A stretch of 64,000 bases of DNA, from NCBI RefSeq assembly GCF_001543245.1, contig NZ_CP014163.1:1408387-1472386 (forward strand), given 5' to 3'. The translations under genes and the position numbers were made by a program. The notes below the pieces were generated by a model. That model searched no databases. It was given only the letters and a program-made list of their open reading frames with translations, and was not told the origin of the DNA. The stretch is from Aerococcus urinaehominis (GTDB lineage: Bacteria; Bacillota; Bacilli; Lactobacillales; Aerococcaceae). Shown here one piece after another: positions 35,460 through 45,781 of the stretch. Every line of letters starts with the position of its first letter. Positions within the stretch are counted from its first letter, which is position 1.

Positions 35460-37031
35460 ATGGACGTTCAAACCGTAATTTGGGCCCTCGTTACTTTAAT
35501 TGTTGGACTTTTAGTCGGTGGTTATTTTGGTAAGACCAGAGAAGCTGAGCGGCAAGAGCAGGCCCAGCAACTGGCACAAAATACGGCAGCTAGTATTATT
35601 GAAAATGCTGAACGAGATGCTAATGCTAAGAGTAAGGAAATCATCTTAGAAGCTAAAGAAGCTGCCCAGCAGTACCGTACGAGTGTCGAAGATGAATTGA
35701 AAGATCGTCGTAGTGAAGTTGTTAAACTTGAGACACGTTCCGATCAAAGGGAAGAAAAATTAGACCAACGTGAAAATAATCTAAATATTCGTTACCTAGA
35801 TCTGAATGACCGAGAAAAACAATTAGAGACACGCACTAGCCAAGTAGCAGCAAGTGAGCAAGCAGCTCAAGACCTGATTCAGCAGAGAAATGACGAGCTG
35901 GTTAGGGTAGCAGCCTTGTCTAGAGAAGACGCAAAGGAAATCATACTTCAGGAGACAGAACAGAGTTTAGAGCATGAGCTGGCTGTTAAAATCCGCTTAG
36001 CTGAACAAAAAGCTAAAGACGAGTCTGATCGGATTGCCAAGGAAATTATCCTGCAAGCAATTGAGCGCAGTGGTGCTGATACCGTAACAGAAACAACTGT
36101 TAGTGTTGTCCATTTACCTAGCGATGATATGAAGGGCCGTATAATTGGTAAGGAAGGGCGTAATATTAAGACATTAGAATCGCTCACAGGAATAGATTTA
36201 ATTGTCGATGATACGCCTGAGGCCGTCGTTTTAAGTGGTTTTGATCCAATTCGCCGCGAAATTGCTAAGATCGCATTGGAACGCCTGATTGCGGATGGTC
36301 GCATTCATCCAGCTAAAATTGAAGAGGCGGTAGAGAAATCACGTAAAGAAGTAGATAGTCGTATCCGCCAAGCTGGTGAAGAAGCCTGCTTTGAGGTAGG
36401 CGTTCATTCCCTTAACCCTGACCTGATTAAAATCTTAGGTCGTTTGAATTACCGCACTTCATATGGACAAAATGTCCTCAATCACTCTGTTGAGGTTGCT
36501 AAGCTAGCGGGTGTTATGGCAGGAGAACTTGGTGAAGATGTTAACCTTGCTAAACGTGCTGGTTTACTTCATGATATTGGCAAGGCCCTCGACCATGAAG
36601 TGGAGGGTTCTCACGTGCAAATTGGTACGGAGTTGGCTATGCGTTATAACGAGCATGATACCGTTATTAATGCAATTGCCAGTCACCATGGAGATACCGA
36701 AGCAACTAGCGTGATTGCTAATTTAGTTGCTGTAGCAGATGCCTTATCAGCTGCTAGACCGGGCGCGCGCAGCGAATCTTTAGAAAATTATATCCAAAGA
36801 TTACGGAGCTTGGAGGCAATCGCTAATGATTTCCCAGGTATTCAAAAGGCCTATGCTATCCAAGCAGGCCGGGAAATTAGGGTTATGGTAAAACCTGATG
36901 AAGTTGATGACCTACAAGTGGTAAAATTAGCCCATGATATTTCTCAACGTATCGAAACGGAACTTGATTATCCAGGCCAAATTAAAGTAACATTAATAAG
37001 AGAAAAGCGCGCGGTAAGCGTTGCTAAATAA
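35460..37031 (+). CDS. rny: Ribonuclease Y
   Basis: RNase Y is the membrane-anchored endonuclease that starts much of mRNA decay and processing in Firmicutes. It has an N-terminal membrane segment (about 4-23), a long coiled coil (about 25-190), a KH domain (about 210-275, with [11 protein letters not shown]) and an HD domain whose metal pair is H371-D372. The 523-residue length is typical. GGAGGTG precedes the ATG. A strong promoter lies upstream and a terminator follows the stop directly. Confidence 0.97.
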   Translation: MDVQTVIWALVTLIVGLLVGGYFGKTREAERQEQAQQLAQNTAASIIENAERDANAKSKEIILEAKEAAQQYRTSVEDELKDRRSEVVKLETRSDQREEKLDQRENNLNIRYLDLNDREKQLETRTSQVAASEQAAQDLIQQRNDELVRVAALSREDAKEIILQETEQSLEHELAVKIRLAEQKAKDESDRIAKEIILQAIERSGADTVTETTVSVVHLPSDDMKGRIIGKEGRNIKTLESLTGIDLIVDDTPEAVVLSGFDPIRREIAKIALERLIADGRIHPAKIEEAVEKSRKEVDSRIRQAGEEACFEVGVHSLNPDLIKILGRLNYRTSYGQNVLNHSVEVAKLAGVMAGELGEDVNLAKRAGLLHDIGKALDHEVEGSHVQIGTELAMRYNEHDTVINAIASHHGDTEATSVIANLVAVADALSAARPGARSESLENYIQRLRSLEAIANDFPGIQKAYAIQAGREIRVMVKPDEVDDLQVVKLAHDISQRIETELDYPGQIKVTLIREKRAVSVAK

Positions 37032-37062
37032 AAAACTTGAGGAGTTTTCCTCAAGTTTTTTT
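37031..37062. terminator. rny terminator
   Basis: A perfect 13-base-pair stem (37031-37043 with 37048-37060) overlaps the rny stop codon and ends in a T run. Confidence 0.9.
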
Positions 37063-37136
37063 ATTGGCATTATAGGCCTGACTTTAACTCAACTTTGCTA
37101 GTATGGTAAGATTATAATTTAAGGAGGAGGGTAACG

Positions 37137-37934
37137 GTGAAAATCCTTTTTGTTGGTGATATAGTGGGTCGCCTCGGTTGCGACTTGTTAGCTAAGCATC
37201 TGGCAGATTTAAAAACGACTTATAAACCTCAGTTAACGATAGTGAATGGTGAAAATGCTGCCCGTGGTCGCGGGATAACTGACCAGCTTTATAGGGAATT
37301 TTTACAAGTGGGCGCTGACTTGGTGACCTTGGGTAACCACAGTTTTGATCATCCGGATACCCTAGCATTTATCGACCAGGCCGACAAGTTAATTCGTCCT
37401 GCAAATTATCTACCGGGGACGCCTGGCCAAGGCTATCGGGTGGTCCAAGTAAATGATGAAAAATTAGCGGTTGTTAATTTAATGGGCACCGTCTTTTTAC
37501 CTGATTTAGCCAACCCGTTTTTGTGCTTAGACCAGATATTGGCGGATTTAGACCCTGATATAAAGTCAGTTTTTGTCGATTTTCACGCGGAAGCAACCAG
37601 TGAAAAACAAGCACTGGCTTGGGATTTTACCGGTCGTGTCTCAGCTGTTATAGGCACCCATACCCATGTCCAAACTAACGATGCGCGTGTACTACCTGGT
37701 GGTCTGGCTTATATGAGTGATGTTGGTATGACAGGATCTATTGATAGTGTGTTGGGCATGCAAAAAGAAGCTGTCATTAACAAATTCCGCACTCAACTAC
37801 CAACTCGTTTCAATGTTGATGACAATCCAGCTTCAAACCAGGTGCTCTCAGCCTGTATAGTTGACATTAAAGCAGACGGCCAGGCCCGAAGTATCAAACC
37901 AATTTATATTAAAGAAACTGGTAAGCAGTTATAA
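37137..37934 (+). CDS. ymdB: YmdB-family metallophosphoesterase
   Basis: YmdB is a calcineurin-like phosphodiesterase that hydrolyses 2',3'-cyclic nucleotides in Bacillus and affects biofilm and RNA-related behaviour. The metal-binding residues are visible: D8, E39, N40, N67, H68, H150, H175 and H177 (the last in G-T-H-T-H). The 265-residue length is standard. The GTG start follows AAGGAGGAGGG, and a TATAAT at 37113 may be its -10. It lies after rny as in Bacillus (rny-ymdB), but a terminator separates them here. Confidence 0.93.
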   Translation: MKILFVGDIVGRLGCDLLAKHLADLKTTYKPQLTIVNGENAARGRGITDQLYREFLQVGADLVTLGNHSFDHPDTLAFIDQADKLIRPANYLPGTPGQGYRVVQVNDEKLAVVNLMGTVFLPDLANPFLCLDQILADLDPDIKSVFVDFHAEATSEKQALAWDFTGRVSAVIGTHTHVQTNDARVLPGGLAYMSDVGMTGSIDSVLGMQKEAVINKFRTQLPTRFNVDDNPASNQVLSACIVDIKADGQARSIKPIYIKETGKQL

Positions 37935-37955
37935 TAATCAGAAAGGAAGACCTTG

Positions 37956-40622
37956 ATGGCGAAAAAAGACAAGCAAACGCCGATGATGGCCCAGTATTTA
38001 GAAATGAAGTCCCACTATCAAGATGCCTTTCTGTTCTATCGTTTGGGTGACTTCTATGAGCTATTTTACGAGGATGCTGAGCAGGCTGCCCAGATATTAG
38101 AAATTACCTTAACCTCACGCAATAAAAATGCCGATAATCCAATCCCAATGTGCGGTGTTCCTTATCATTCAGCCGATGATTATATCGAAAGCCTCATCAA
38201 TAAGGGTTATAAAGTGGCGATTGCGGAGCAGATGGAAGATCCTAAATTAGCTAAAGGCATGGTTGAGCGTCAGGTGGTTAGAGTTTTAACCCCAGGGACC
38301 TACTTGGATAAAAGGCAAGGGCACAGTGACAACAATTTTTTGGTTGCTCTGATTAACCAGAATCAAGCATATCACCTAGCCCATGGTGATGTGGGCACTG
38401 GTGAATTAAGAGTGACTAGTTTGAAGCATCTAGATAGTGTCATTACTGAGTTAAACCAGTTGGCAGCTAAAGAATTAGTGCTAGGTCAGGAATGGCCAGC
38501 TGACCAACTAAATGCTTTAACAGGTCAAAATGACATCACCATATCCTACCATCAGATGACAGATGAATCGGCTGAATTTGCGCATATTTTAAGTGAAATC
38601 AGTCAACCAGTCCAACGTCATGTCGTAAGCTTACTATTAGATTATGTCCAAGAAACCCAGTTTCAAAGTCTTGATTACTGGCAAATTGCCCAGGCTTATG
38701 AGGTGGACCATTATTTAATGATGGACCATTTTGCTAAACAAAATTTAGAATTAACCAGTTCTATCCGCAAACAGTCTCGACAAGGCTCTCTACTAGCCTT
38801 TTTAGATCAAACTAAGACAGCTATGGGTGGGCGTAAATTAAAACAGTGGCTAGAGCGCCCTTTGATTAATCAGGAACAAATTGAGCGACGTCATGATCAA
38901 GTTGCTGACTTAATTGATTTCTTCTTTCAACGCCGGACTATCCAGGACCAATTAAAAAATGTCTATGATTTGGAGCGACTGGTCGCCAAGATTGGGTTTG
39001 GCAATGTCAATCCGCGCGAACTATTGCAATTAAAACGGTCACTCTTAGCTATTCCAGATTTATTAGCTGGCCTGCAAGATATCGAAGCGAGCAGCCACAA
39101 AGATATGAACTGGCAAGATTTGCTGGCTAAAATTGATGACCTACCAGAAATTGTCGATTTAATAGGCAAGTCAGTTGATGAAGATAGCCAAGCGGTTTTA
39201 AAGGATGGTGGCGTCATCAAGGATGGCTTTAATAGTGATTTAGACCGCTATCGTCAGGCCATGCGTCATGGCAAAACCTGGATTGCAGAGCTACAAGCTA
39301 GCGAACGGGAAGCAACAGGTATTAAATCTCTAAAAATTGGTTTTAATAAAGTTTTTGGCTACTATATTGAAGTGACTAAGGCTAACCTCCAGCACTTGGA
39401 CCCTGACCGTTATGAAAGAAAACAAACTTTGACGAATGCTGAACGTTTTATCACACCAGAGCTAAAAAAAGTTGAGCAAGAAATATTAGAGGCTCAAGAT
39501 CGGTCTTTAATTTTAGAACATCAGCTTTTTATTGAGGTTCGCGACCAGGTCAAGACCTACTCTAGTCAGCTCCAGCAGCTGGCCGCAGCTGTTGCTGAGC
39601 TTGATGTTTTACAATCATTTGCTGAGGTTTCCGAAAACTATCAATTCTGTCGACCTAAACTACAGACAGGCAGCCACCAGCTAAAAATTGTTCAAGGGCG
39701 CCACCCTGTTGTTGAGCAGGTGATTGGTCACGACCAATTTGTAGCCAATGATTTAGAAATGGGGCCAGAATTGCAAACGGCCTTGATTACTGGTCCTAAT
39801 ATGTCAGGGAAATCAACCTTTATGCGCCAGGTTGGCTTGATTGTTATTATGGCTCAAATGGGCTGCTTTGTTCCTTGTCAAGAGGCAGAATTGCCGATAT
39901 TTGATAAGATTTTTACCCGCATTGGAGCAGCTGATGACCTCTTAGCTGGGCAATCAACTTTTATGGTAGAAATGATGGAGGCTAACCAGGCCTTACAAAA
40001 AGCAACTGACAATAGTCTGCTGCTCTTTGATGAAATTGGCCGGGGAACTTCAACTTATGACGGTATTGCCTTGGCCCAAGCTATATTAGAGTATCTTAAC
40101 CAACATTTGCGAGCTAAAGTGCTATTTTCAACCCATTTCCATGAGTTAACAAAGTTGGCGGAGAAAATTAAGGGATTGGAAAATATTCATGTTGGTGCTG
40201 TTGAAGAAGACGGGGAGGTCATTTTTCTTCATAAAATATATCCCGGCGCAGCAGACCAATCTTATGGTATTCATGTTGCTAAACTAGCGGGCATGCCACA
40301 AGAACTCTTGCAAAATGCGCAGGGTATTTTGGCCCAATTAGAGGCCGATAATCAGGCTGGTCCAGGTTTTGATTGCCAGGTAGACGCCAGTTCAGTTGCG
40401 CCTATAGTCAGCCAAGACCAGGCTGACTTAGGGGGGACAGAAGTTGATTCAGTCCAACAATTATCTTTATTTACAGCGGATTCGGATCAAGACTTAGCTT
40501 ACCAGGAAATTTTAGAAAAAATACGTCAGGTTTCCCTCTATCAAATGACCCCCTTGGAGGCACAGTTATTTATCAATGACTTGCAAAATGACTTGAAAGG
40601 AGTAGACCATGGCCATTCATGA
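37956..40622 (+). CDS. mutS: DNA mismatch repair protein MutS
   Basis: MutS detects mismatches and small loops. The N-terminal mismatch-reading motif (F-Y-R-L-G-D-F-Y-E-L-F) is present, and the ATPase has Walker A G613-P-N-M-S-G-K619-S-T and a D-E-I-G-R-G-T-S signature. A sliding-clamp-binding peptide Q835-L-S-L-F839 lies in the C-terminal linker. I start at the ATG at 37956 (888 residues) rather than the TTG just before it, as GAAAGGA is better spaced. The gene overlaps mutL by 14 bases. Confidence 0.97.
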   Translation: MAKKDKQTPMMAQYLEMKSHYQDAFLFYRLGDFYELFYEDAEQAAQILEITLTSRNKNADNPIPMCGVPYHSADDYIESLINKGYKVAIAEQMEDPKLAKGMVERQVVRVLTPGTYLDKRQGHSDNNFLVALINQNQAYHLAHGDVGTGELRVTSLKHLDSVITELNQLAAKELVLGQEWPADQLNALTGQNDITISYHQMTDESAEFAHILSEISQPVQRHVVSLLLDYVQETQFQSLDYWQIAQAYEVDHYLMMDHFAKQNLELTSSIRKQSRQGSLLAFLDQTKTAMGGRKLKQWLERPLINQEQIERRHDQVADLIDFFFQRRTIQDQLKNVYDLERLVAKIGFGNVNPRELLQLKRSLLAIPDLLAGLQDIEASSHKDMNWQDLLAKIDDLPEIVDLIGKSVDEDSQAVLKDGGVIKDGFNSDLDRYRQAMRHGKTWIAELQASEREATGIKSLKIGFNKVFGYYIEVTKANLQHLDPDRYERKQTLTNAERFITPELKKVEQEILEAQDRSLILEHQLFIEVRDQVKTYSSQLQQLAAAVAELDVLQSFAEVSENYQFCRPKLQTGSHQLKIVQGRHPVVEQVIGHDQFVANDLEMGPELQTALITGPNMSGKSTFMRQVGLIVIMAQMGCFVPCQEAELPIFDKIFTRIGAADDLLAGQSTFMVEMMEANQALQKATDNSLLLFDEIGRGTSTYDGIALAQAILEYLNQHLRAKVLFSTHFHELTKLAEKIKGLENIHVGAVEEDGEVIFLHKIYPGAADQSYGIHVAKLAGMPQELLQNAQGILAQLEADNQAGPGFDCQVDASSVAPIVSQDQADLGGTEVDSVQQLSLFTADSDQDLAYQEILEKIRQVSLYQMTPLEAQLFINDLQNDLKGVDHGHS

Positions 40623-42555
40623 ATTAGCACCCCAAGTTGCTAACCAGATTGCAGCTGGAGAAGTTGTTGAGCGACCTGCCTCAGTCGTTAAAGAACTTTT
40701 AGAAAATGCAATTGATGCTGGTGCTAGCCAAATCGAAATTCAAGTAGAAGAGGCTGGTTTAAGGGCCATTCAGGTAACTGATAATGGCTGCGGTATGAAT
40801 GCGGCTGATAGTCAGCTAGCTTTTAAACGTCATGCTACTTCTAAAATTAGTCGATCCCATGACCTCTTTCGTATTCATACCCTAGGCTTTCGTGGTGAGG
40901 CGCTGCCATCAATTGCCTCTGTGGCGGAAGTACAGTTAGAAAGTTCTGATGGTGAGCGTGGCCAATTGGTTTATGCCCAGGCCGGGGAGATTATTGCAGT
41001 GGAACCCAGTCACTTGCGTCAGGGGACTACGGTACGGGTAGAAAATCTTTTTTACAATACCCCAGCTCGCTTGAAGTATATAAAAAGCTTAAATACTGAA
41101 TTGAGCCATATCACTGATATTGTAAACAGGATGGCTCTGGGGCATCCAGATATCCAATTTACTTATAGTCATGATGGTCAGCAAATTTTGGCTACTAATG
41201 GCAAGAACCGTCTCCAGGAGGTTTTGGCTGCAGTATATGGCTATAAAACCGCCAAAGATATGATTGCTATTTCCGGAGAATTGCTAGATATTAAGCTGTC
41301 TGGCTATGTCTCCTTGCCTCAACTAACTCGGGCGCGGCGCAATTATATGTCAATTTTTTTGAATGGCCGTTATATAAAGAACTATTTGCTCAATCAAGCC
41401 ATTGAGAAAGGCTATGGTTCTAAACTTATGGTGGGACGCTATCCTATTGCGGCCCTGCATATTGAAATGGATCCACAATTAGTCGATGTTAATGTCCATC
41501 CAACCAAGCAGGAGGTCAGAATTTCTAAGGAAAAGGATCTTTATGATTTAGTTATTAAAGCGATTGATCAAGTGCTGGCTCCTCGCCAACGGATTCCTCG
41601 TCCCCTAGAGGCTGAAGGAAATCATGAAGCCAGTAAGCATAGCCAGCAAGAAAAAAATAGCCAACTAAATCTTTTTAGTCCAGCTAGCAATCTGATAAAA
41701 GAAGTGGCTAACCTTAGTGAGCCTGGTCAGTCGGAACCTGGTTCAAATTATGGCAGTGATTATGGTGCTAGCCTATCAAATCATGCAGCTGGTCCCAGTC
41801 CTAGTCTGACTTTTGATTCAATTCAAACTGAAGGTGAGGGAGCAGACAAGTTTGGTCCGGTGAGTCATGCACTGTCTAAACAGGACATTCCTAGCAGACA
41901 CCAACAAGATGTTTGGACAACAGTTAAGAAAGTAAAACAACAAGTAGCTAGCCAGGATAATCGGTCTTTTCCTCAATTGGATTATATAGGCCAACTACAC
42001 GGCACTTACCTCCTAGCCTCTACGCCAGCTGGATTCTACATGGTTGACCAACATGCTGCCCAAGAACGGATTAAATATGAATTTTACCGGCAAAGTATTA
42101 CTAGCTATGGGGACCAGCTTCAAGATCTCCTTATACCGATTGTTTTAGAATTTCCGAGTGATCAAGCTCTGGTTGTCAAAGACCTACAGTCAGACTTGGC
42201 TGATATGGGCATTAAGCTAGAATCTTTTGGCCCCAACACTTTTATCCTCAATCACCATCCCCTGTGGATGGGGGAACAGCATATTGAGGAAATTGTTCAT
42301 GATTTGATAGACTTACTTTTAATTGATCCAGAGGCCAGTTTAGCAGACTACCGTGAGGCTACGGCTATTATGATGTCTTGTAAAAGATCAATCAAAGCTA
42401 ATCACTATTTGGATGATCGCCAGGCCCGCCAATTATTAGCTGATTTAGCGACTTGCGAAAATCCATACAATTGCCCACATGGGCGACCGGTCTTAATTTT
42501 TCTATCTAACTATGACATTGAAAGGATGTTTAAACGGATCCAAGATCCTCATTAA
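40609..42555 (+). CDS. mutL: DNA mismatch repair protein MutL (endonuclease type)
   Basis: MutL couples MutS to strand removal. The GHKL ATPase motifs are intact (E-L-L-E-N-A-I-D-A-G, D-N-G-C-G and G-F-R-G-E-A-L). A disordered linker (about 330-455) contains Q352-L-N-L-F356, which looks like a clamp-binding peptide. The C-terminal domain has the nicking endonuclease motif D-Q-H-A-A-Q-E-R-I-K-Y-E and C-P-H-G-R-P, so it can nick DNA itself; no MutH is needed. The 648-residue length is normal. AAAGGAG inside mutS precedes the ATG. Confidence 0.96.
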   Translation: MAIHELAPQVANQIAAGEVVERPASVVKELLENAIDAGASQIEIQVEEAGLRAIQVTDNGCGMNAADSQLAFKRHATSKISRSHDLFRIHTLGFRGEALPSIASVAEVQLESSDGERGQLVYAQAGEIIAVEPSHLRQGTTVRVENLFYNTPARLKYIKSLNTELSHITDIVNRMALGHPDIQFTYSHDGQQILATNGKNRLQEVLAAVYGYKTAKDMIAISGELLDIKLSGYVSLPQLTRARRNYMSIFLNGRYIKNYLLNQAIEKGYGSKLMVGRYPIAALHIEMDPQLVDVNVHPTKQEVRISKEKDLYDLVIKAIDQVLAPRQRIPRPLEAEGNHEASKHSQQEKNSQLNLFSPASNLIKEVANLSEPGQSEPGSNYGSDYGASLSNHAAGPSPSLTFDSIQTEGEGADKFGPVSHALSKQDIPSRHQQDVWTTVKKVKQQVASQDNRSFPQLDYIGQLHGTYLLASTPAGFYMVDQHAAQERIKYEFYRQSITSYGDQLQDLLIPIVLEFPSDQALVVKDLQSDLADMGIKLESFGPNTFILNHHPLWMGEQHIEEIVHDLIDLLLIDPEASLADYREATAIMMSCKRSIKANHYLDDRQARQLLADLATCENPYNCPHGRPVLIFLSNYDIERMFKRIQDPH

Positions 42556-42584
42556 ACAGATAAGACCCAGGCTTAGCCAAGAGA

Positions 42585-42593
42585 TGGTATACT
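42585..42593 (+). promoter_or_regulatory. Extended -10 promoter of msrB
   Basis: TGGTATACT lies 19 bases before the msrB start. There is no recognisable -35. Confidence 0.5.
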
Positions 42594-42612
42594 TATTTAT
42601 AGGAGTGATAAG

Positions 42613-43044
42613 ATGACTAATAAAGAGGAACGTTTAAAAGAATTAACAGATATCCAATATGAAGTGACACAAAACGCTGGTACTGAACGGCCTTTTTCAG
42701 GCCAATACGATGACTTTTACGAAAAAGGCATTTATGTAGATATTGTTGATGGCACACCACTTTTCTCATCGGCAACCAAGTTTAATGCCGGCTGTGGTTG
42801 GCCGAGCTTTAGTCGTCCAATTGAGAATAATGAGATAAAAGAAGTTGTTGACAAATCCCACGGGATGATTCGTACTGAGGTACGTAGTCAAGGTGCTGAT
42901 TCTCACTTAGGCCATGTTTTCCCTGACGGACCGAGTGACCAAGGTGGCTTACGCTATTGCATTAATTCAGCTGCCCTCAAGTTTATTCCTTATGATGAGA
43001 TGGACCAAGCAGGCTACGGGGCCTATAAAGATGTGGTGGAGTAA
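42613..43044 (+). CDS. msrB: Peptide-methionine (R)-S-oxide reductase MsrB
   Basis: MsrB reduces methionine R-sulfoxide in proteins and free methionine after oxidative damage. The catalytic cysteine is C116 in G-L-R-Y-C-I-N-S-A, and C61 in A-G-C-G-W-P-S-F is the likely recycling cysteine. The two CxxC zinc-binding pairs of many MsrB proteins are absent, as in the zinc-free subgroup. The 143-residue length is standard. AGGAG precedes the ATG, and ruvA begins 6 bases after the stop. Confidence 0.96.
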   Translation: MTNKEERLKELTDIQYEVTQNAGTERPFSGQYDDFYEKGIYVDIVDGTPLFSSATKFNAGCGWPSFSRPIENNEIKEVVDKSHGMIRTEVRSQGADSHLGHVFPDGPSDQGGLRYCINSAALKFIPYDEMDQAGYGAYKDVVE

Positions 43045-43050
43045 GGAAAT

Positions 43051-43665
43051 ATGTATGAATATTTAAAAGGCTACGTCACTGCCATATACAGTGATAGTCT
43101 AGTCTTAGATGTAAACGGGGTTGGCTATCTGATTTATATAGCCAATTCCTATCGTTTTACTGATCAAATAGATCGAGGCTTAGTAACCATATATGTATAT
43201 CAATCTATTAGTCAAGATGCTGTTCGCTTATATGGATTTGCTGACCAGGAGGAAAAGATTCTTTTCCTGCAACTGATTTCGGTATCGGGTATTGGTCCCA
43301 AATCAGCTATCTCCATTCTATCTTTGGGTGACCAAAATGGGCTTGTCCAGGCAATTGAAGCTAGTGATAGCCAGTTTCTAACTAAATTTCCTGGCGTGGG
43401 CAAGAAAACGGCTCAGCAAATTATTTTGGACTTACAGGGTAAGCTGCCTCAGCTACTGCCAACCTTGGCAAGTGAGCCACTTGGTCAGGAAGTGAATGGG
43501 TCAATGACTGAAGCTTCTTTAGAGGAGGAATTACGCCAAGCGCTGCTTAATCTAGGCTTTAGTCAAAGAGATGTTAATCGGGTGGTGAAACAGATTGATT
43601 ACACCCAGGTTTCTGGGACTGCAGAAGCCATTAAATTAGCCTTGAAATGTATAACAAGTAGCTAA
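43051..43665 (+). CDS. ruvA: Holliday junction helicase subunit RuvA
   Basis: RuvA binds four-way junctions as a tetramer and loads RuvB. The N-terminal OB domain, the helix-hairpin-helix pair (I-S-V-S-G-I-G-P-K-S-A and F-P-G-V-G-K-K-T-A) and the C-terminal RuvB-binding domain are visible in 204 residues. The ribosome binding site is weak (AAGGAA). It is followed by ruvB 19 bases later. Confidence 0.97.
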   Translation: MYEYLKGYVTAIYSDSLVLDVNGVGYLIYIANSYRFTDQIDRGLVTIYVYQSISQDAVRLYGFADQEEKILFLQLISVSGIGPKSAISILSLGDQNGLVQAIEASDSQFLTKFPGVGKKTAQQIILDLQGKLPQLLPTLASEPLGQEVNGSMTEASLEEELRQALLNLGFSQRDVNRVVKQIDYTQVSGTAEAIKLALKCITSS

Positions 43666-43684
43666 AGAAGGGAGGGGTTAGCTA

Positions 43685-44695
43685 GTGAGTGATGATATGA
43701 GTTATCTGTCTGGTGATTTTCAGGAGACTGGTGATGATCAGGAGCAAGGCCTACGTCCGCAACGACTGGTGGACTATATTGGCCAGTCAGAAATGAAAGA
43801 GGAGCTGAGTATCTATATCCAGGCTGCTTCTGGCCGGGAGGAGGCGCTTGACCATGTCCTCTTGTATGGACCGCCCGGTTTGGGTAAAACTACCCTAGCT
43901 ACAGTTATAGCTCACGAAATGGGGGTTAATATTCAATCCACATCAGGACCTGCTATTGAAAAAACTGGCGATTTGTTAGTCTTGCTAAATGAACTCCAGG
44001 CCGGCGATGTCCTCTTTATTGATGAAATCCATCGTCTACCGCGAGTAGTAGAGGAGATGCTCTACTCAGCTATGGAAGATTTTTATGTGGATATAATAGT
44101 AGGCCAGGATGAAGCAGCTTATCCTGTGCATTTTCCCCTGCCTCCTTTTACCTTAATTGGAGCGACTACTAGGGCAGGTGCCCTATCTCAGCCCTTGCGG
44201 CATCGTTTTGGTATTGTCAAGCATATGCGTTACTATACGGAAGCGGAGTTGGCTGCAATTATTCAGCGAACCAGTAAGGTTTTAGCTACACCCATTGACT
44301 CAGCAGCATGTCTTGAGCTTGCGCGCCGGTCACGTGGTACGCCGCGAATCGCCAACCGACTTTTTAAACGGGTGCGCGATTTTGCTCAGGTCTACCATAA
44401 CGATGGCCACATCGATTTAGCAGTTGTTAACCAGGCCTTGACTGTTTTGAATATTGACCAGATTGGTTTGGATGAAACTGACCGTCGACTATTGCAGTTA
44501 ATGATTGAGTTTTACGATGGGGGGCCAGTCGGTCTATCTACTTTGGCCGCCTCGCTGTCAGAAGAAAAAGCTACGATTGAGGATATGTATGAGCCCTACC
44601 TTATCCAGCAAGGCTTTATGCAACGGACACCGCGTGGTCGGATGGTTACCGGTAAAGCCTATGATCATTTGAATATACAAAGGAAAGAAGATTAG
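43685..44695 (+). CDS. ruvB: Holliday junction helicase ATPase RuvB
   Basis: RuvB is the AAA+ motor that drives branch migration with RuvA. Walker A is G62-P-P-G-L-G-K68-T-T, Walker B has D-E-I-H-R-L, and sensor and winged-helix segments (G-A-T-T-R-A-G and P-R-G-R-M) are intact. The 336-residue length is normal, with a short acidic N terminus. The GTG start follows a GGGAGGGG site. queA begins 1 base after the stop. Confidence 0.97.
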   Translation: MSDDMSYLSGDFQETGDDQEQGLRPQRLVDYIGQSEMKEELSIYIQAASGREEALDHVLLYGPPGLGKTTLATVIAHEMGVNIQSTSGPAIEKTGDLLVLLNELQAGDVLFIDEIHRLPRVVEEMLYSAMEDFYVDIIVGQDEAAYPVHFPLPPFTLIGATTRAGALSQPLRHRFGIVKHMRYYTEAELAAIIQRTSKVLATPIDSAACLELARRSRGTPRIANRLFKRVRDFAQVYHNDGHIDLAVVNQALTVLNIDQIGLDETDRRLLQLMIEFYDGGPVGLSTLAASLSEEKATIEDMYEPYLIQQGFMQRTPRGRMVTGKAYDHLNIQRKED

Positions 44696-44696
44696 C

Positions 44697-45761
44697 ATGA
44701 CTTTAACCACTAAAGATTTCGATTTTGATTTACCAGAAGCACAAATTGCCCAGAAACCAACTGAAGACCGTCTGGCTGCCCGCCTTTTAAAATTAGATGC
44801 CCAAACAGGTGACTACCAAGATAGCATGTTTGAAGATCTATTGACTGAGTTAAATGCAGGCGATGTATTAGTTTTAAATGATACAAAGGTTTTACCAGCT
44901 CGCTTATACGGGCAAAAAGCAGAAACAGGCGGCCATGTTGAGGTGCTCTTGTTGAATAATACAGAGGGTGACCAGTGGGAGTGTTTGGTTAAGCCGGCTC
45001 GACGGATTAAAACTGGTACCAAAATTAGCTTTGGCGATGGCCGCCTCCAAGCAGTGGTGACTGATGAATTAGACCACGGTGGTCGGATGGTTACTTTTTC
45101 CTACCAAGGCATATTTTTAGAAGTATTAGAATCTCTGGGCGAAATGCCCTTGCCACCCTACATCCACGAACGCTTGGAGGACAAGGACCGCTATCAGACG
45201 GTATATGCTAAAGAAGCAGGCTCTGCAGCGGCGCCAACAGCTGGTCTTCATTTTACGGTTGACTTCCTAGACCAAATTAAGGCTAAGGGTGTAGCTATCG
45301 CTTACCTGACTTTGCATGTTGGGCTGGGTACTTTTAGACCAGTTAGCGTTGAGAATTTAGCTGACCACCAGATGCATTCTGAGTTTTATGCCTTAGATGA
45401 AAAGAATGCTGCTATTATAAACCAAGCTCGCCAGGCAGGTGGTCGAGTGGTGGCGGTTGGCACGACAGCCATTCGCACCCTAGAGTCGATTGGTCAAAAA
45501 TATGCAGGCCAAATCAAGGCAGATTCAGATTGGACAGATATTTTTATTGCCCCCGGTTACCGCTTCAAAGTTGTTGATGCCTTTGTCACTAACTTCCATT
45601 TGCCCATGTCAACTTTAATTATGCTAGTATCGGCTTTTGCTGGCCGCCAGCAGGTTCTCGCCGCCTATCGTCATGCAGTTAAAGCCGGCTACCTTTTCTT
45701 TTCTTTTGGAGACGCCATGTTTGTTAAGGGCCCCCAATACAGCGGGAATCCAGAGGCTTAA
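44697..45761 (+). CDS. queA: tRNA preQ1(34) S-adenosylmethionine ribosyltransferase QueA
   Basis: QueA transfers and isomerises the ribosyl group of SAM onto preQ1-modified tRNA to make epoxyqueuosine. The 354-residue protein has the family segments F-D-F-D-L-P-E-x-x-I-A-Q near the start, [12 protein letters not shown] and the C-terminal F-H-L-P-x-S-T-L-I-M-L. It lies directly after ruvB, a common order in Lactobacillales. No preQ1 riboswitch is seen near it. Confidence 0.96.
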   Translation: MTLTTKDFDFDLPEAQIAQKPTEDRLAARLLKLDAQTGDYQDSMFEDLLTELNAGDVLVLNDTKVLPARLYGQKAETGGHVEVLLLNNTEGDQWECLVKPARRIKTGTKISFGDGRLQAVVTDELDHGGRMVTFSYQGIFLEVLESLGEMPLPPYIHERLEDKDRYQTVYAKEAGSAAAPTAGLHFTVDFLDQIKAKGVAIAYLTLHVGLGTFRPVSVENLADHQMHSEFYALDEKNAAIINQARQAGGRVVAVGTTAIRTLESIGQKYAGQIKADSDWTDIFIAPGYRFKVVDAFVTNFHLPMSTLIMLVSAFAGRQQVLAAYRHAVKAGYLFFSFGDAMFVKGPQYSGNPEA

Positions 45762-45781
45762 ATTTGTAAAGGAGTCTATTT